Positions 61,470 to 64,000 of a stretch of 64,000 nt of DNA are shown piece after piece; within the stretch, counting starts at the first letter, position 1, and each line of letters opens with the position of its first letter. The notes beneath the pieces are model-generated. The model was not told the origin of the DNA and did no database searches. It was given only the letters and a program-made list of their open reading frames with translations. This DNA comes from Gordionus sp. m RMFG-2023 (taxonomy: Eukaryota; Nematomorpha; Gordioida; Chordodea; Parachordodidae): contig NC_088777.1 of the NCBI RefSeq assembly GCF_954871325.1, positions 40,773,366-40,837,365 on the forward strand, given 5' to 3'. The translations under genes and the position numbers were made by a program.

Positions 61470-61930
61470 AAGTGCGGGCCTAATTTTTTATTCACGGCCC
61501 GCCCGTTTAAGGTGGCAATAAAAACATTCACGCTTATCACTAAAAAATTTTCGACCCGACGCGCCCGCTCACGAAAGGCAATATTTTGATTCTCGCCAGA
61601 AAATTTACGGTGTTTTTAAATTTTTCAAAACTTTAATGCTATAATTTTTTACACTTTATGGAATTTATTCGATTTATTTCTTTAATTCCATAATCCAAAA
61701 AATAAATACATATTATATATAAATCCAAATTTTTACTTAGAAAAAGAAGAATGTCTATTTTTCTATTTCAATTGTGTACGCCTTTCTTCTAATAGGTGAT
61801 TGGCTACAGAAAATAACCTTTCACTAGAAGCCGAATTTGCCAGGGCTGACAAAATTTTATTCTCTTATTTTCTCAAAACAGAAAATAAATTTTCCTGCTT
61901 CCAAACTTCAAAATATTGCCATTGTTATTT
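61470..61930 (-). mobile_element. 3' part of a hAT element related to element A
   Basis: On the minus strand the 3' non-coding end (CGTGAATAAAAAATTAGGCCCGC-type sequence; GAAAATTT and CACCGTAAATTTTC blocks) matches 23080-23226 of element A. The translation reads FEVWKQENLFSVLRK, then SALANSASSERLFSVANHLL and EERRTQL, the hAT C-terminal dimerisation signature. In the motif region it is better preserved than element A. The rest of the transposase is absent. Confidence 0.8.
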
Positions 61931-62264
61931 TTTTTATTTTTTAAAATTTTATTTTGATAATATTGATATTGGTATAATTTTTAAAAAACAGATAAAACAC
62001 TAAAATATTAAAACAACTATAGAAAAATATGTATAAATATATAAAATTACTAAATAAAAATATATATTAATAGTATCGAAATCTCTAAAAAGAGCTTAAT
62101 TTAATAATGAAAATGTACCTAAAAAAGAAGTATAATTTTGTTTAAAAATTTCCAATTGAAGTTTTTGTTTAAGAAATAAGGAATCGCGATTTTCTGTTAA
62201 GCTAAAAATTTTTTGTTATAAAGTTTTTAAAAAAATATATGTAGACTGTGAAAAATTGCCGTTA
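61931..62264. other. AT-rich filler inside the foldback
   Basis: No frame, repeat or protein similarity was recognised between the hAT fragment and the right outer arm. Confidence 0.5.
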
Positions 62265-62340
62265 GTTGAAATGACTTATTGCATTGAATAATTGTTGCAA
62301 TAATTCGGATTTTTTATAAATATATTTTAAAAAAAAAGAA

Positions 62341-62830
62341 GTCTTAATCTCATCCCTTTTCATTCATTATATGCCTTAATTTTATACTATTTACTTTTTT
62401 TTAAATTCTCTTTTTAAATCCCTTATTTTGGCCTTTTAATTATATGGTGCCAGCCACAAAAAAAGAGAAGAAAAAGTAATATATTTTAATATTTTTAAAA
62501 CAAAAATGTCTTAACCTCATTCCTTTTCATTAGCCTTAATTTTATACTATTTACTTTTTTTTAAATTCTCTTTTTAAATCCCTTATTTTGGCCTTTTAAT
62601 TATATGGTGTCAGCCGCAAAAAAAAGAGAAGAAAAAGTAATATATTTTAATATTTTTAAAACAAAAATGTCTTAACCTCATTCCTTTTCATTTATTATAT
62701 GCCTTAATTTTATACTATTTACTTTTTTTAAAATTCTCTTTTTAAATCCCTTATTTTGGCCTTTTAATTATATGGTGCCAGCCGCAAAAAAGAGAAGAAA
62801 AAGTAATTATATTATTTTATTTTTTTTCAT
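62341..62830 (+). repeat. three-unit tandem repeat in the right outer arm, 161-167 bp
   Basis: Units start at 62341, 62508 and 62669. Each has GTCTTAA(T/C)CTCAT, TTAATTTTATACTATTTAC, CCCTTATTTTGGCCTTTTAA and GGTG(C/T)CAGCC. The left arm has only one such unit (59198-59330, in complement), so the expansion followed formation of the inverted repeat. Confidence 0.9.
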
Positions 62831-62938
62831 GGGGATTGACAATATTTTTTAATATTTTTAAAAAAAATATTTAAAAATAAGATCCCGAATAAACGTGGGG
62901 ATTCCGAATCCCCACATGATTCCATATCCCAATACGAC

Positions 62939-64000
62939 ATATATAAAAATTTGAGCTATTTAATTGAATAGATCTTAGATAAAATAAAAATTATATAATA
63001 TAAATATTTCATGACTGTTTATATCAGATTATATTCTAGATTTTATGTTGGCTAAATGTAGAATATAATATATATTTTATTTAACCAGATAGAATATGAC
63101 CCCCCCCCCCCCCCTTATAATCTGCGAATTTTAAAATAGAAATAAAATAATATATAAGATATCAAAATGAAATAATATATAAGATATCAAAATGAAATAT
63201 ATTTAAAAAACAAATAAAAATTTTCAATTTTGAGATAGTATACCGGTGAAAACCGTTTAAATGGATGAGTCCCATTAAATTTTTATAAGGAGATTATTCT
63301 AGAAAATTCGCCAAATCTCATAGAAGTTCTCTCTGTATAAATTCAAATCATAAAATTGCAATATGATTATAATATGTTCCTATTCATAAAATTTTTATAT
63401 GCAAAACTTAATTTAATTCTTAGTCATAATATTTATATATTTTTTATATTATACTATTTTTAATAAAAGTATTGCATTTGCAATAAGAGTTATTTATATT
63501 TTGATAATATAATCATTTATAATTGTTAAATTATATTTATACCATTTGCAACAAGAATTAATTATATTTTATTGTAATTTAATTTTTTTAAAATACAGTT
63601 ATTTACAATAAATTTTTATTATAATAATCTGTATAAAATTTATTTTGAAATTTATTTTATTGTATATTATTATTAAAATAAATACATAGTTAAATAAAGG
63701 GATGTTATTTATACTAAAGTATTTTAATAATAAATAAAATCTATAATGAAATTCTCTGTAAAATTTTATTATATGCAAAAATTTAATTAAAATAATTATT
63801 TTTAACATAGAATAAGATCGATTGAATGATCATAAAAAATGAGAGGTTGGGGGGGGGGGGCATTTCTTTCTACAACGAATGGATTGAATAAATTTACAAT
63901 TGAACACTAAACATTGATAAAATTTTCAGAATAATGCTTTCAGTGGCCATCATAAATTTAGCCAAAATGTTATTATTACTATTTTTTCATTTATGCTGCC
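62939..64000. other. AT-rich DNA with short repeats, no gene seen
   Basis: There is a C run of about 16 at 63099 and a two-unit 25-bp repeat (AAATAATATATAAGATATCA plus five bases) at 63145-63194. A 12-base G run lies near 63850. A 69-codon minus-strand frame at 63599 is Ile/Leu/Phe noise. Confidence 0.5.

Larger units (their letters stand above)
59093..62938. mobile_element. large nested foldback structure, 3.8 kb
   Basis: The outer arms are inverted copies. GTCGTATTGGGATATGGAAT starts at 59093 and its complement ends at 62938. Matching continues inward through GCGGCTGGCACCATATAATT, AAGGCCAAAATAAGGGATTT and CAATTATTCAATGCAATA, to about 59405 on the left and 62265 on the right. The right arm is enlarged by a three-unit tandem repeat. 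Between the arms lie a hAT fragment (59415-59965), a separate 1.2-kb palindrome (60150-61362) and a piece related to hAT element A (61470-61930). The transposase family of the outer element is unknown. Confidence 0.7.

Noticed and set aside
1-64000. A multi-gene operon or defence-type system
   Set aside because: No clustered frames with recognisable families exist; one receptor and decayed transposons account for the coding signals seen.

Overview
The window looks like nuclear DNA of a bilaterian invertebrate, probably a protostome. It is very AT-rich (by eye roughly four fifths A+T), has no bacterial operon structure, and carries a rhodopsin-class neuropeptide receptor whose closest look-alikes are arthropod-type allatostatin C receptors and vertebrate somatostatin receptors. 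The species cannot be told from the sequence.

Only one convincing host gene is present: a single-exon seven-transmembrane receptor at 53416-55137 (+), 573 residues. Everything else is intergenic or intronic sequence filled with old transposable elements and their derivatives.

Region by region. 1-8 kb holds small non-autonomous elements: a 194-bp and a 213-bp MITE, a GC-rich hAT-type MITE and a diverged 120-bp tandem duplication. 8-10 kb and 16 kb hold two degenerate copies of the C-terminal part of one retroelement. 11.5-12.3 kb is a palindromic ATTCGAAT-type element holding a Helitron terminus. 13.8-15.1 kb is a mariner-type element with its transposase relics on the minus strand. 19.9-23.3 kb is a layered structure: a tandemly duplicated hAT end, split by a later 2.8-kb hAT element that holds a tRNA-derived segment and two inverted Helitron 3' ends. 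23.7-25.1 kb holds two more GC-rich hAT MITEs with 8-bp target duplications. 26.7, 30.1 and 32.4 kb hold three more copies of the ~206-bp MITE seen at 2.9 kb. 33.4-34.2 kb is a Helitron-type element with an internal minisatellite. 42.0-44.1 kb and 46.5-49.1 kb are two ZMYM-type hAT transposons, each with recognisable transposase pieces, terminal inverted repeats and 8-bp target-site duplications; the first is split by a GC-rich MITE. 53.4-55.1 kb is the receptor. 57.5-58.4 kb is an IS630/Tc1-like transposase relic. 59.1-62.9 kb is a large nested foldback structure that contains hAT fragments and a second, inner 1.2-kb palindrome.

The receptor would bind a secreted peptide at the cell surface and signal through a G protein. 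No ligand gene, processing enzyme or partner gene is visible here, so the genes do not form a pathway. I did not find a new cellular system. The most unusual points are the receptor's departures from its family (no Asp at position 3.32, an intracellular loop 3 of about 140 residues, DRF instead of DRY), the density of nested elements whose insertion order can be read, and about twenty runs of nine or more G or C in an otherwise AT-rich background.
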